Notes: a model not told the origin generated them from the letters alone. A stretch of 64,000 bases of DNA from Marinomonas algicola (GCF_014805825.1 NZ_CP061941.1:558001-622000), one strand, 5' to 3'; positions 51,922 through 60,949 are shown, counted from the stretch's first letter. Translations and numbers: made by a program.

Positions 51922-53589
51922 TTATCTTTGTTGAGTTTCCCAGTTAGGGTGAATCCAAACATCGACATTATTACTGGCTAAGGCCGGTTTCTCTAAAATC
52001 ATATCCGCGGCTTTTTCTGCAACCATAATGGTCGGTGCATTGAGGTTACCATTGGTAATCGTAGGGAAAATAGAGGAATCCACAACACGAAGTCCCTCTA
52101 CGCCCCTGACTTTGCAAGACTCATCCAAAACGGCCATAGGGTCCGTATCAGAACCTATCTTGCAGGTACAAGAAGGGTGATAGGCACTTTCTACGTTTTC
52201 TTTTACCCATTGATCAATTTCCGCATCCGTATTAATGTCTTTACCTGGTTGAATCTCATCACCACGAAATGCATCAAATGGCTGCTGTGCAATAATCTCT
52301 CGAGTTAAACGAATGCAATCACGCCAATCTTGTTTGTCTTGATCCGTTGTTAAATAGTTAAACAGAATACGTGGTTTGGCTTTTGGATCATTTGATTCAA
52401 TCCAAACACGTCCACGACTTTCTGGTTTATTGGGTCCAACATGGACTTGAAAACCGTGCCCTTTTACAGCGGCTTGACCATCGTAGCGCATGGCCGCAGG
52501 TAAAAAGTGGTACTGAATATTTGGTGCTTTTAGGCCCGCACGAGAACGAATAAATGCACAGGATTCAAAGTGGTTGGTTGCACCCAACCCATCTTTAAAG
52601 AGTATCCAGCGAGTACCAATCATGCCCTTACTGATAAGGTCGAGTTTACTGTTCAAACTCACCGGCTGTTTGCAGTAGTATTGAAAATACACTTCTAAAT
52701 GGTCTTGAAGGTTTTCCCCCACACCAGGTAAGTCATGAACCAAGGGCACATTAGCCTGCTTTAATACGTTGGCAGGACCAACGCCAGAAAGTTGCAGTAA
52801 CTGAGGGGATCCTATGGAGCCCGCAGACAAAATAACTTCTTTGGAAGCGAGGGCTTGTTCAACAGAACCTTCTTTTGAATATTCAATGCCAGTGGCGTTC
52901 TTACCATCAAACAATACTTTATGCGTCAGTACCTTAGTACGAACAGTGAGGTTTGAACGTTTCATTGCGCGACGTAAATAAGCATTAGACGTGGAAGCAC
53001 GGACACCGTTTTTAACCGTCATGTGCATCGCGCCGAAGCCTTCCTGACGATAGCCGTTGTAGTCCTCTGTTCGGCCATAACCGGCGGCCTCACCTGCTTT
53101 TATGAAAGTCTCATAAAGCGGGTTTAGCTTCATATCATTACCATTATTGGTGCTTAATGGTCCCGAGTCGCCACGGTAAATGTCACCTCCCTGAATCCAG
53201 GTCTCCGCTTTTTTAAAATAAGGTAGGCACGTTTGGTAATTCCAGCCTGACGCGCCACTTGTTTCCCACTCATTGAAGTCTTCTGCATGACCACGGACAT
53301 ACACCATGCCATTAATAGAAGAGGACCCCCCCAATACTTTGCCACGAGGACAATGCATTTCACGATCATCCACTCCTGGCTCTTTATCCGTATGAAACTG
53401 CCAGGCATATTTCTCCGTGTTCATTGGGTAAGAAAGGGCCGTTGGCATTTGAATAAAAATGCTTTTATCACTGCCACCCATCTCAAGTAGTAGGACTTTA
53501 TGCTGCCCACTTTCGGTTAAACGATCCGCCAGTACGCAACCAGCCGATCCAGCACCAACAATAATGAAATCAAAGGTTTCTTTAGACAT
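51922..53589 (-). CDS. betA: Choline dehydrogenase
   Basis: A 555-residue GMC-family flavoenzyme. The N-terminal FAD motif is [19 protein letters not shown] signature regions are at [16 protein letters not shown] and [16 protein letters not shown]; the catalytic His is in [13 protein letters not shown] with Asn in [19 protein letters not shown]. It oxidises choline to betaine aldehyde, feeding BetB (gene 12 bp upstream on the same strand). The pair makes the osmoprotectant glycine betaine. Confidence 0.96.
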   Translation of the reverse strand: MSKETFDFIIVGAGSAGCVLADRLTESGQHKVLLLEMGGSDKSIFIQMPTALSYPMNTEKYAWQFHTDKEPGVDDREMHCPRGKVLGGSSSINGMVYVRGHAEDFNEWETSGASGWNYQTCLPYFKKAETWIQGGDIYRGDSGPLSTNNGNDMKLNPLYETFIKAGEAAGYGRTEDYNGYRQEGFGAMHMTVKNGVRASTSNAYLRRAMKRSNLTVRTKVLTHKVLFDGKNATGIEYSKEGSVEQALASKEVILSAGSIGSPQLLQLSGVGPANVLKQANVPLVHDLPGVGENLQDHLEVYFQYYCKQPVSLNSKLDLISKGMIGTRWILFKDGLGATNHFESCAFIRSRAGLKAPNIQYHFLPAAMRYDGQAAVKGHGFQVHVGPNKPESRGRVWIESNDPKAKPRILFNYLTTDQDKQDWRDCIRLTREIIAQQPFDAFRGDEIQPGKDINTDAEIDQWVKENVESAYHPSCTCKIGSDTDPMAVLDESCKVRGVEGLRVVDSSIFPTITNGNLNAPTIMVAEKAADMILEKPALASNNVDVWIHPNWETQQR

Positions 53590-53601
53590 TGAAGGTTCCT
53601 A

Positions 53602-55053
53602 TTAGTAAGGGTTCGGGATGTCATCTAAAGAGACAAACACACTTTTGTTTTGAGTGTAGTGGTATAAAGTTTCGATGCCGTTTTCACGACCTATACCAGA
53701 TTCTTTATAGCCGCCTACAGGCATTTCAGCGGGTGATGCCCCCCAGTTATTGATCCAACAAATACCGGCTTGCATTTGACCTATTACTCTATGAGCGCGG
53801 CTAATGTCTTTGGTAAATACGCCAGCCGCTAGTCCAAACTCAGTGTCATTGGCTCTTTTAATCACCTCTGCTTCATCGGTAAAGCTTAAAACAGACATCA
53901 CTGGACCGAAAATTTCTTCGCGCACTTGCGGCATATCGTCTGTGCAATCAGTAAAAACAGTAGGCACAACAAACGCCCCTTTATCCAAACCATTTTCTGT
54001 GGCTTGGTAACCACCGCACAGCAAGGTCGCACCCGCTTCTTTCGCGGCTTCTACATACCCTAGCACTTTTTCCATATGTGCTTTTGAAATAAGCGCACCG
54101 ACTTGGGTTTCTATATTCAAAGGATCACCCACTACCATGGCTTCTGTGCGAGTTTTGAGTTCCGCATTAAATGCCTCTAGGATGTCGGCATGAACGAATA
54201 CGCGTGTTCCATTGGTACAGACTTCACCTTGAGTATAGAAATTCGCTAGCATGGCGCCAGAAACGGCTTGATCGATAGGCATGTCAGGGAAGATAATTAG
54301 TGGTGATTTACCCCCTAATTCCATCGTTACTTGTTTTAACGACTGTGCTGAAGCCGTCATAACTTTTTTGCCCGTTCCACACTCACCGGTGAAAGAGACT
54401 TTAGCAATGTCAGGGTGGTTGGTGATCAGTTGACCGGTACGAGCATCACCTTGTACGACATTAAATACACCGTCCGGTAGTCCAGCTTGAGTATAAATCT
54501 CGGCCAGTTTTAAGGCGGTTAACGGCGTTTCCTCGGAGGGTTTAAAAATCATGGCATTACCTGCGGCTAATGCAGGGCCTGACTTCCAGCAAGCAATTTG
54601 AATCGGGTAATTCCACGCACCTATCCCGGCACAAACGCCAAGAGGCTCTTTGCGCGTATAATAAAAGTTGCCATCGCCTAGGTCTTGGTATTCACCTTGT
54701 ATTTTATTAGCAAGCCCTGCGTAATACTCAATAACGTCGGCGCCACTTTCTATATCGACGCAAATGGCTTCTTGTAATGGTTTGCCAGTATCCAATACTT
54801 CTAATCGAGCCAGCTCTTCATTGTGTTCTCTTAGTAGTTGCGCTGCTTTGAATAAAATTCGGCTACGTTCAACAGCACTCATAGCCGCCCATACTTTTTG
54901 GCCTTCTTGAGCGGCGGCAACGGCGGCATTTACTTCATGAGCGCCTGCCAGTTCAATAGTATCAATTATTTCGCCTGTCGCTGGATTGATCGTATCAAAG
55001 TGTTCATTTGTAGTTGAAGCGTGGTAACGACCATTAATATATTGTTGTTGCAT
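53602..55053 (-). CDS. betB: Betaine aldehyde dehydrogenase
   Basis: A 483-residue aldehyde dehydrogenase of usual length. Catalytic Glu in [11 protein letters not shown] and Cys in [17 protein letters not shown]-binding [14 protein letters not shown] and [12 protein letters not shown]; the C-terminal [20 protein letters not shown] is the BADH hallmark. It converts betaine aldehyde to glycine betaine. It is the first gene of betB-betA, without betI or betT in this window. Confidence 0.96.
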   Translation of the reverse strand: MQQQYINGRYHASTTNEHFDTINPATGEIIDTIELAGAHEVNAAVAAAQEGQKVWAAMSAVERSRILFKAAQLLREHNEELARLEVLDTGKPLQEAICVDIESGADVIEYYAGLANKIQGEYQDLGDGNFYYTRKEPLGVCAGIGAWNYPIQIACWKSGPALAAGNAMIFKPSEETPLTALKLAEIYTQAGLPDGVFNVVQGDARTGQLITNHPDIAKVSFTGECGTGKKVMTASAQSLKQVTMELGGKSPLIIFPDMPIDQAVSGAMLANFYTQGEVCTNGTRVFVHADILEAFNAELKTRTEAMVVGDPLNIETQVGALISKAHMEKVLGYVEAAKEAGATLLCGGYQATENGLDKGAFVVPTVFTDCTDDMPQVREEIFGPVMSVLSFTDEAEVIKRANDTEFGLAAGVFTKDISRAHRVIGQMQAGICWINNWGASPAEMPVGGYKESGIGRENGIETLYHYTQNKSVFVSLDDIPNPY

Positions 55054-55077
55054 GCTGATAACCTCATCTTGAAATGG

Positions 55078-55105
55078 TTTTTATTAAACGTGCATTTAAT
55101 AAAAA
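55078..55105 (-). promoter_or_regulatory. Perfect inverted repeat upstream of betB, BetI-operator-like
   Basis: Arms TTTTTATTAAA / TTTAATAAAAA (11 bp each) flank CGTGCA, 25 bases upstream of the betB start. The centre TTAAACGT-type core resembles BetI operators (a TetR repressor of choline genes). Naming BetI as the binder is inference. Confidence 0.6.
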
Positions 55106-55190
55106 CAATTGTACCGTTTTTTTTCAATTAGGTCAGCAAATGAACAGAAAATTAATTGGTCGTTATATTTTTGAATAAAATAAACAATAA

Positions 55191-55222
55191 AAAAGCACGC
55201 TAAATCAAAGGTTAACGTGCTT
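55191..55222 (-). terminator. Terminator of the CBM48 gene
   Basis: Inverted arms AAGCACGCTAA / TTAACGTGCTT (one G-T/C-A mismatch) at 55193-55222; on the minus strand a T-run follows. Confidence 0.75.
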
Positions 55223-55249
55223 AAAAAAAGATATTAATGATGTGAAGGT

Positions 55250-55555
55250 TTAAATTGATAATAAACCATTTTGCTCTTTTCCTATATTTGCAGGCACATA
55301 GCGGTCTGCATTTTCATCATTTATCCATACTTCGCCATCAAGAACATAGCGAAATTGGTAGTCTTCATTGATTTTTAAATCGATTGTTGAGGCAAAATTA
55401 CCGGTCTTTTGTTTTTTTAAAGGATTGGCCGATGCATCCCAGTTATTAAAATCACCAACAACGGAGACTGTTTTCGCTGACTCGGTTTCATTTTTAGCGA
55501 GTGAAAATTTGACTTTGCAGATGGGCTTACTTTTAAGATACTTTTTCTCAATCAT
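55250..55555 (-). CDS. Stand-alone CBM48/isoamylase-N (glycogen-binding) domain protein
   Basis: A 101-residue protein; ATG 55555 has GGAG at good distance, while the upstream in-frame ATG (55600) does not. It consists almost entirely of a CBM48/E-set domain: KVKFSLAKN, VVGDFNNWD (the core glucan-binding WD motif), and YQFRYVLDGEVWINDENADRYV. Similar small single-domain proteins are known in many proteobacteria; the AMPK-beta and branching-enzyme N-domains are related. A regulatory or glycogen-targeting role is inferred. No glycogen gene is adjacent. A catalytic domain is absent. Confidence 0.85.
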   Translation of the reverse strand: MIEKKYLKSKPICKVKFSLAKNETESAKTVSVVGDFNNWDASANPLKKQKTGNFASTIDLKINEDYQFRYVLDGEVWINDENADRYVPANIGKEQNGLLSI

Positions 55556-55878
55556 GTTGATCTCCACATTCTTTAGCTTACTAAACCTACATTTTAGCAA
55601 GACTTAGGCCATGTCTTAGGTCGTGTTGTTAATCTGTCCTAGAGTACAAGTTTAATGTGACAATCAGGCTAAAATATAAAATTGAGCGTTTTTTTGTTTT
55701 TATGCTGTTCAAAAAAAGTACCGTTTTCTGTTGCTTGCCCATAGGCGGTGCAAGTTAGCTTAACTGTAACATCCGATTTATGGAGGCTCATTTGCTGTTT
55801 AAGTGTTGTAAGTCATCTCGTTGTACCACACGAAGTGCTACACTCAATTGTCATATGAATGAAAACAGGAGAATCGCA

Positions 55879-56028
55879 ATGAACCCAACTAGCATCGCGC
55901 TTTGGTCTTTAGGTGTTTTATTTGTATTGAAATTGATTGGTTATCTGGTTTATAAACATTTGAGTAAAAAAAAGCGCCGAAATGATAAGCAAGAAATGAG
56001 TAAAGAGAATAGCGACAATAATAAGTGA
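55879..56028 (+). CDS. Small membrane protein of unknown function
   Basis: A 49-residue protein from ATG 55879, with AGGAG seven bases upstream; an earlier ATG at 55780 lacks a site. A single TM helix (about residues 6-26) is followed by a basic stretch KKKRRND and an acidic/Lys/Asn-rich tail, so it probably sits N-out/C-in. The family is not recognised. A perfect hairpin follows. Confidence 0.6.
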   Translation: MNPTSIALWSLGVLFVLKLIGYLVYKHLSKKKRRNDKQEMSKENSDNNK

Positions 56029-56053
56029 GCTTAAACAGAATAATCGCATGTTT

Positions 56054-56094
56054 GATTGCACATCATTACTCTTTAAACTGGATGATGTGCAATC
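56054..56094. terminator. Perfect inverted repeat between convergent genes, likely terminator
   Basis: Arms GATTGCACATCAT / ATGATGTGCAATC (13 bp) with a 15-base loop; between the small membrane gene and olsF stops. The T-run is weak, so termination efficiency is uncertain. Confidence 0.7.
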
Positions 56095-56099
56095 TATCG

Positions 56100-57842
56100 T
56101 TAGGTTAGATCCGCACTGTCCTCTAAGGGGTTGATCCCTCGATAACGTTTATTTTTGGCGTCTTTAACTTGGCTTAGATCAACAAGTACAAGACCATCGA
56201 TACAAAAACCAAAGTCAGCATCAACGCCAAAGTCTAAAAATCGAACGCCATTATTGTCGCATAATTCACTGTACTGTTTGTATAAAGTGGGTACCGAAAC
56301 GTTTAAATGATTCAGCTGTTCTTTCAGTGTTTTAAAGTCTTCGTCGTAGGCTTTTCCCTTGATGAGAGAGGTAACGTAGTTCTTATTATCTAAAGATATT
56401 TGATAAGGGGAAAAAGACGACGCTAATGAATCTGTATCTGGAAAGTGCACTGAATAGAAGTAAACCAGTAAATCTTTTGCTAACTGGGGATAGTTATTAC
56501 TTAGGCTCACTGGTCCAAATAAATATCTTACTTCAGGGTGGCGGTTTAAATATGCTCCTATACCGTACCAAAGATAATCTAGACTTCTCTTCCCCCAATA
56601 TTTCGGCTGGACAAAACTGCGTCCTAATTCAACCCCTTGTTCTAAATAAGGAATCATGTCGGGTGACAGTTGGAATAGATCTTCGGTATAAATAGCGTGG
56701 GTACTGCCACTTTTAATGTATTTATTAATTTCTCCGATACGGTACGCGCCAACAATTTCAAGTTGCTCTTCATCCCAAAGAACCAAATGTCGATAGTATT
56801 GATCAAACTTATCGAGGTCAGCGCTTTGTCCTGTGCCTTCTCCTACCGTGCGAAACGAAATCTCTCTTAACCGACCAATTTCCTTGATCGTCGAAGATTG
56901 GTCGAGATAGTCGAATAAATAAATGTGTTTCCCGTCTTTGGTGCTACCAAGAAACTCGGAATGACTTAATTCCGCTTTTATTCGCTTGCTGTCTTGTGGG
57001 TGGGAAATGGTGGTTTCCGTTTGTAGCAGTGGCTTTTTACCCTTTGCAATACGGTAAAGGTGGCGCTTGACGAGTTTATTTTTTTCTTTATTACTCAGAG
57101 GTAATTTGGCTAATTCTTGAATCGGAATTTGTTGGCCTATTTGAATTGGCACATGGCGATTCTGCTGTTTAAACATTTCATGGGCAAGCTGAATAGTCGA
57201 TAAAGGGCGGTAAATAATAGAGCTAGTGTAAAAGAGCAGAGAGTTACGGCCGTTAATATAAACAGGGAGTAGGGGGCTATTGGTTTTTTGAGCCAATTTT
57301 AGGTAACTTGCACTCCATTTTTGATCTTTAATGCCACTGGGTGAGAGGCGGGAAACTTCTCCAGCGGGGAAAATAATGACGGCTTGCTCTTTTCGCAGAC
57401 AGTCAATAATGTTTTTGAGCTGTTTACTGCTGCTTTTCCTTGAAAGATTATCGACAGGCAAGATCAAATTTTTTAAGGCGTCAAAATGCATCAACATGTC
57501 ATTAGCTATGATTTTTACATCATTTCTGACTTCACCGACAAGCCGTAATAACGCTAAGCCGTCAAGTGCTCCCAAAGGGTGATTGGCGATAATAATAACG
57601 CGACCGGTTGCCGGAATATTTCGACGATCTATCTGACTGGCTTGATAGTTAAAGTTAAAGTGATTTAACACGCGATCGATAAACTCGAAGCCTAAACAAT
57701 CTTTGTTTTGATCTAAAAAGTTATTTACTTCTTGCTCGTGAAATAAATGCTTCAAAATTTCCAGTGTTGGTCTGGTAAATAATGGGTGTTTTTGCAGGAA
57801 GTTGGGGGACTTTTCCGCAATAATTTGCTCTATGTGCATCAA
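56100..57842 (-). CDS. olsF: Bifunctional ornithine lipid synthase, OlsF-like
   Basis: A 580-residue protein. The N-terminal half (~70-270) is a PlsC-type acyltransferase domain with NHPLGALDG (HX5D variant) and FPAGEVSRLSP; the C-terminal half (~310-470) is a GNAT OlsB-type N-acyltransferase domain with LREISFRTVGEGTG, VGAYRIGEI and VELGRSFVQPKYWGKRSLDYLW. OlsF of Serratia and Flavobacterium has this order and makes ornithine lipids by N- and O-acylation. This supports a phosphate-free aminolipid in the envelope. The in-frame start ATG 57842 precedes MHIEQIIAEKS. Monocistronic. Confidence 0.88.
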   Translation of the reverse strand: MMHIEQIIAEKSPNFLQKHPLFTRPTLEILKHLFHEQEVNNFLDQNKDCLGFEFIDRVLNHFNFNYQASQIDRRNIPATGRVIIIANHPLGALDGLALLRLVGEVRNDVKIIANDMLMHFDALKNLILPVDNLSRKSSSKQLKNIIDCLRKEQAVIIFPAGEVSRLSPSGIKDQKWSASYLKLAQKTNSPLLPVYINGRNSLLFYTSSIIYRPLSTIQLAHEMFKQQNRHVPIQIGQQIPIQELAKLPLSNKEKNKLVKRHLYRIAKGKKPLLQTETTISHPQDSKRIKAELSHSEFLGSTKDGKHIYLFDYLDQSSTIKEIGRLREISFRTVGEGTGQSADLDKFDQYYRHLVLWDEEQLEIVGAYRIGEINKYIKSGSTHAIYTEDLFQLSPDMIPYLEQGVELGRSFVQPKYWGKRSLDYLWYGIGAYLNRHPEVRYLFGPVSLSNNYPQLAKDLLVYFYSVHFPDTDSLASSFSPYQISLDNKNYVTSLIKGKAYDEDFKTLKEQLNHLNVSVPTLYKQYSELCDNNGVRFLDFGVDADFGFCIDGLVLVDLSQVKDAKNKRYRGINPLEDSADLT

Positions 57843-57964
57843 CGTAATGTCTCCAGTGCCCTAAATTGACAGAGTGAATCTAGAGTAGAGTGAAGAAGTG
57901 ACATTTAGGTGACAATTGAGTTTCAAAAATAAGACGAAATGCTATTCAGAATAGTGAGGGAGGA

Positions 57965-58441
57965 TTAGTTTAAAAGCAGAGACGCCTCAATTTCTCGAAA
58001 GACATCACAAGCACGTATAAGTGATTGAGCCGTGAGTTTATTGACACCATACACCCGCGTAGAGACCGCGTGTTTGTCCTTGACATGAGTGAGTAAGCGA
58101 TCAAAATCACCATCACCAGACAAGAGGATAATTTCATCGACTTTGGAGGCATTGTCTAGCACATCGATTGTGATGCCAACATCCCAATCGCCTTTGGCCG
58201 AGCCATCACTTCGCTGAATGAACGGCTTAAGCTTGACATCAAACCCGATGCTTTTAAGTATGTTTTGAAATTGGTGCTGTTTACTGTCGCCGCGATCAAT
58301 CGCATAGGCAAAAGCACAGTGGACTTCTCCTATCTGGCTAATTTCACGCCAAAATGTGGAATAATCAAAGTGCTTGCCAAATGTGTGTTTTGTTGTGTAG
58401 TAAATATTTTGTACATCAACAAAAACCGCGATTTTTTTCAA
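57965..58441 (-). CDS. NYN-domain (PIN-like) putative ribonuclease
   Basis: A 158-residue protein of the LabA/DUF88 NYN type. Acidic active-site residues: the Asp of AVFVDVQNIYY (~9), the Asp of GDWDVGITIDVLDN (~95), and the cluster in LLSGDGDFDRLL (~110). These would bind a metal ion and cut RNA. The C-terminal part ends in the EIEASLLL helix. It follows the SutA-like small gene on the same strand by 12 bases. The substrate is not known. Confidence 0.88.
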   Translation of the reverse strand: MKKIAVFVDVQNIYYTTKHTFGKHFDYSTFWREISQIGEVHCAFAYAIDRGDSKQHQFQNILKSIGFDVKLKPFIQRSDGSAKGDWDVGITIDVLDNASKVDEIILLSGDGDFDRLLTHVKDKHAVSTRVYGVNKLTAQSLIRACDVFREIEASLLLN

Positions 58442-58453
58442 TGCAATTAACGA

Positions 58454-58645
58454 CTAGGATTTTTTGTTTAGGGTAATGTGCTTAGGACCTGCAACACTGA
58501 CTTGTCCGCTCACTCCTGATTCGATTACATCTATTTTACCACCTGATGCTAAGAAGGCTTCCATTTGAGATTCTATTGACGCTGATGTTTCGGATGCCGC
58601 AGGTTGCTTTTTCTTAGATGTCGAAGATTTAGGTTTGGCTGCCAT
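58454..58645 (-). CDS. Small SutA-like protein
   Basis: A 63-residue protein. A Lys/Ser/Ala-rich, disordered start (KPKSSTSKKK) is followed by MEAFLASGGKIDVIESGVSG. The core AFLxxGGKIxxI is shared with SutA, the RNA-polymerase-binding slow-growth regulator of Pseudomonas, and related small proteins; the acidic N-terminus of SutA is not present. It may be a transcription factor of the same sort. It is co-directional with the NYN gene 12 bp downstream. The similarity is from memory. Confidence 0.55.
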   Translation of the reverse strand: MAAKPKSSTSKKKQPAASETSASIESQMEAFLASGGKIDVIESGVSGQVSVAGPKHITLNKKS

Positions 58646-58716
58646 GATTTGGGCCTTCCATGTTATAAATTGAATCCACAGTATACCCTATTTTTAGGTC
58701 GGGGTCGCCTACAGAT

Positions 58717-58753
58717 AAAAAGCCTGTGACAATCGCGTGTATCACAGGCTTTT
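58717..58753 (-). terminator. Terminator of rpoE-chrR unit
   Basis: Stem AAAAGCCTGTGA / TCACAGGCTTTT (12 bp) with a loop of about 13 bases, 23 bp below the anti-sigma gene stop. Confidence 0.88.
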
Positions 58754-58775
58754 ATGGATTTATATTTATTGAAAA

Positions 58776-59477
58776 CTACCCTCTATATGGGTGTACTTTA
58801 CGTAACACTGGATTCAGTAAACGGGTTAAAAAACCAGTAAACTGGATGGGTGCATCGACCACAGTTAAACAAATGCATTCGGCGTCCCGAGTGACGACAG
58901 GCTGATGTGTATCTTGCTCATTAAGTTGAACAAAATCCCCTCTCTTGTAAATACCGCTTTGATCGGAGAAACTTCCTTCTAAAACCAAAGTGAACTCATC
59001 ACCTGTGTGTTTATGAGTAGGTATATGGCTACCCGCCTTAACCCGAGTAAGCGCAATTTGTGTGCCATTTTCCTCGTTAGATAAAATAGCGGTTTGGAAT
59101 GAAGGCGATATACGTATCCAATTTAATGCATCATATCCGTCTGGCACAAATTGTCTAAGGCTTCTTGGAACATTGTAACCTTCTGGATCTTCTGCTGTGT
59201 GTTTCTGTGCAGAAGCGTTTGCTTTCTCTGTCGCTTGGTTCTGTGCGTCTAATCGAGCAAAGAGAGCGAGTTTCAGTTCATCGATATTTGAGCTGGTTTT
59301 TTCTAACGGCTCTATTTCATCGAATAAAACACTACCAACTTGCTCCAATTTCTTAATTTGCTTACGACATTCTTGGCACTGCTCTAAGTGAGTGGCAATG
59401 CACAATGAGTAAGACAAGGCGAGGGAGCCCGCCGCGTAGTCGGTCAATAGTTCTATGGTCGGATGGTAGTTAAGCAT
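58776..59477 (-). CDS. chrR: ChrR-family anti-sigma factor (cupin, Zn-binding)
   Basis: A 233-residue protein. The N-terminal anti-sigma domain (~1-90) has the zinc motif HLEQCQECRK and the YHPTIELLTDYAAGSL start typical of ChrR; the C-terminal cupin (~125-215) has THKHTGDEFTLVLEG with two His and Glu and a later His in DTHQPVV. In Rhodobacter ChrR holds sigma-E and releases it upon singlet oxygen. Five bases separate it from the sigma gene, so the pair is an operon. The Zn and cupin ligands look complete. Confidence 0.93.
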   Translation of the reverse strand: MLNYHPTIELLTDYAAGSLALSYSLCIATHLEQCQECRKQIKKLEQVGSVLFDEIEPLEKTSSNIDELKLALFARLDAQNQATEKANASAQKHTAEDPEGYNVPRSLRQFVPDGYDALNWIRISPSFQTAILSNEENGTQIALTRVKAGSHIPTHKHTGDEFTLVLEGSFSDQSGIYKRGDFVQLNEQDTHQPVVTRDAECICLTVVDAPIQFTGFLTRLLNPVLRKVHPYRG

Positions 59478-59482
59478 AGTGA

Positions 59483-60055
59483 CTACCTCTTAATGTAAAT
59501 AGTGAGTTTATGTAATGCCAAACGAACACGAGACTTAATCGTGCCAAGTGGCAATCCAAGTTCTTCAGCCGCTTCTACGTGAGTTTTACCTTCTAAGTAA
59601 ACTTTCGCTAAGACTTGCTTTTGATCTGTGGGCAATTGCGCTAAGCCAGCATTGATCCGCGTTTTATCTCTGGCTTGTTGTGCATCCCTAAATAAATCGA
59701 CACGGTCATCTTCGATATCGCCCCATAAAAGCTCAGGATCAATGTGCGATGTATGTCGTCCATTTTTACGCAGATAATCAATACGAGCATTACGAGCTAT
59801 GGTAAAGATCCATGTGTTTAGCGAAGCGGCAGATGGATTAAAGGTATCCGCTTTATTCCACACTCTGATCATCACTTCTTGAGCAATATCGTCTGCCATT
59901 AGGGACGCTCCGGGCTGCGCGGCCAAACAAAAACCTCTAATTTTTGGGACATAATGATCAAATAAGCGCCCCAATGCGGCTTGGTCACGTTTTGTGGCGA
60001 CTGCAACAATGTCATCTGCCAGTGTCGAGTCTTGCTGGCCTATCGCTCTGTTCAT
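59483..60055 (-). CDS. rpoE: ECF sigma factor, RpoE/ChrR-regulated type
   Basis: A 190-residue ECF sigma factor beginning MNRAIGQQDS at 60055, with GGAG nine bases upstream; the longer upstream frame has a hydrophobic extension without a site. Region 2 is LFDHYVPKIRGF... DDIAQEVMIRVW, followed by NTWIFTIARNARIDYLRK; region 4 is LAQLPTDQKQVLAKVYLEGKTHVEAAEELGLPLGTIKSRVRLALHKL. Together with ChrR it should recognise the divergent TGATCC promoters at 60195-60225 and 60321-60351. Confidence 0.94.
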   Translation of the reverse strand: MNRAIGQQDSTLADDIVAVATKRDQAALGRLFDHYVPKIRGFCLAAQPGASLMADDIAQEVMIRVWNKADTFNPSAASLNTWIFTIARNARIDYLRKNGRHTSHIDPELLWGDIEDDRVDLFRDAQQARDKTRINAGLAQLPTDQKQVLAKVYLEGKTHVEAAEELGLPLGTIKSRVRLALHKLTIYIKR

Positions 60056-60194
60056 TCTATGTGACTCCAGAGTGTTGAAGTAAGTAAGTAAGATAATTAT
60101 ATATAGTGACTTTAACGAAATAGTACAGCACAAAAGCCTGTCTAACAGTGTTACTTCCTATAAATTCAATACTATTCATTATGAGAACATAAGG

Positions 60195-60225
60195 CTTTAT
60201 ACGTCCAGCAAAACCCACTGGATCA
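60195..60225 (-). promoter_or_regulatory. Sigma-E(ChrR)-type promoter of rpoE-chrR
   Basis: On the minus strand, TGATCC (60225-60220) is followed after 16 bases by CGTATAAAG (60203-60195). The match to the Rhodobacter sigma-E -35 (TGATCC) and TAAR-type -10 suggests autoregulation. Confidence 0.75.
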
Positions 60226-60274
60226 CTTTTATTTGGGTTTAAACCTACTCACTTTTATTTGGGTTTAAATCTAC
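60223..60274 (+). repeat. 26-bp tandem duplication between divergent promoters
   Basis: The unit at 60223-60248 is repeated at 60249-60274 with one C-to-T change (start TCACTTTTATTTGGGTTTAA). The first copy partly overlaps the -35 element of the minus-strand promoter. Confidence 0.9.
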
Positions 60275-60320
60275 TGAATAGCCCGTTGTGCTATTTTTCG
60301 AGTTTCTATTAAGTGCTTGG

Positions 60321-60351
60321 TGATCCAAAGAAGAGGAATCAGGCGTATAAG
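60321..60351 (+). promoter_or_regulatory. Sigma-E(ChrR)-type promoter of the lipid operon
   Basis: TGATCC (60321-60326), 17 bases, then CGTATAAG (60344-60351). It shares both elements with the minus-strand promoter and lies about 60 bases before the SnoaL-like gene start. Confidence 0.82.
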
Positions 60352-60409
60352 TAATGAAACGCTAATCCAAACTATGGCCGATTTCTAGCCAAGGTACAGG
60401 TAAAAAGAT

Positions 60410-60877
60410 ATGGAAAAAGTAAGTCCGAATAATGATGCCGCGAGCAGGTTACACCAACATGCATTAATCGACCGCTTTAAAGCCTTTTATAAGGATGTGA
60501 AAAACCCTCCTTTGAATGATATGGGGGACGTTTATTCTGACACGATTCATTTTAAGGACCCTGTTCATGAAGTGCGAGGTATGGATGCTCTGTATGCCTA
60601 CATGGAAGACGTTTGTCACAGTGTAGAGAGCGGTCGTTTTGAGTATTTGGACGAGTTAGTAGGAGAGGGCAAAGCTTACATTAAGTGGAATATGTACTTC
60701 AAGCACCCAAAACTTGGCAATGAAACTATTGTGGTTCGTGGGATGTCACAGATTCAATTTAATGAACGGATTTATTACCACGAAGACATTTATGATTTGG
60801 GTGAAATGCTTTATGAACACATTCCGGTGGTTCGCTTTTTAGTAAAAAAATTGAAGCAAAGATTGTCTAATCAATGA
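60410..60877 (+). CDS. SnoaL/NTF2-like protein, first gene of sigma-E operon
   Basis: A 155-residue protein of the nuclear-transport-factor-2 fold (SnoaL-like). It has the family pattern LIDRFKAFYKDVKNPPLNDMG then YSDTIHFKDPVHEVRGMDALYAYM, with the conserved Phe-x-Asp-Pro, and ends in EDIYDLGEMLYEHIPVVRF. Homologues are common beside SDR/FAD-oxidase/DUF1365/Cfa genes in ChrR regulons. The molecular role is unknown. Ribosome-binding site is weak (AAGG... region) before the ATG. Confidence 0.82.
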   Translation: MEKVSPNNDAASRLHQHALIDRFKAFYKDVKNPPLNDMGDVYSDTIHFKDPVHEVRGMDALYAYMEDVCHSVESGRFEYLDELVGEGKAYIKWNMYFKHPKLGNETIVVRGMSQIQFNERIYYHEDIYDLGEMLYEHIPVVRFLVKKLKQRLSNQ

Positions 60878-60949
60878 TCTAAATATTCGTCCAATCGACA
60901 ATTCTCATCACATTTTTTCAACGCCAGCATGAATAAAGGTTGCCACATA

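Noticed and set aside
60056..60133. Longer sigma factor start
   Set aside because: Would add a hydrophobic stretch overlapping the promoter region; the ATG at 60055 has GGAG and matches the family.
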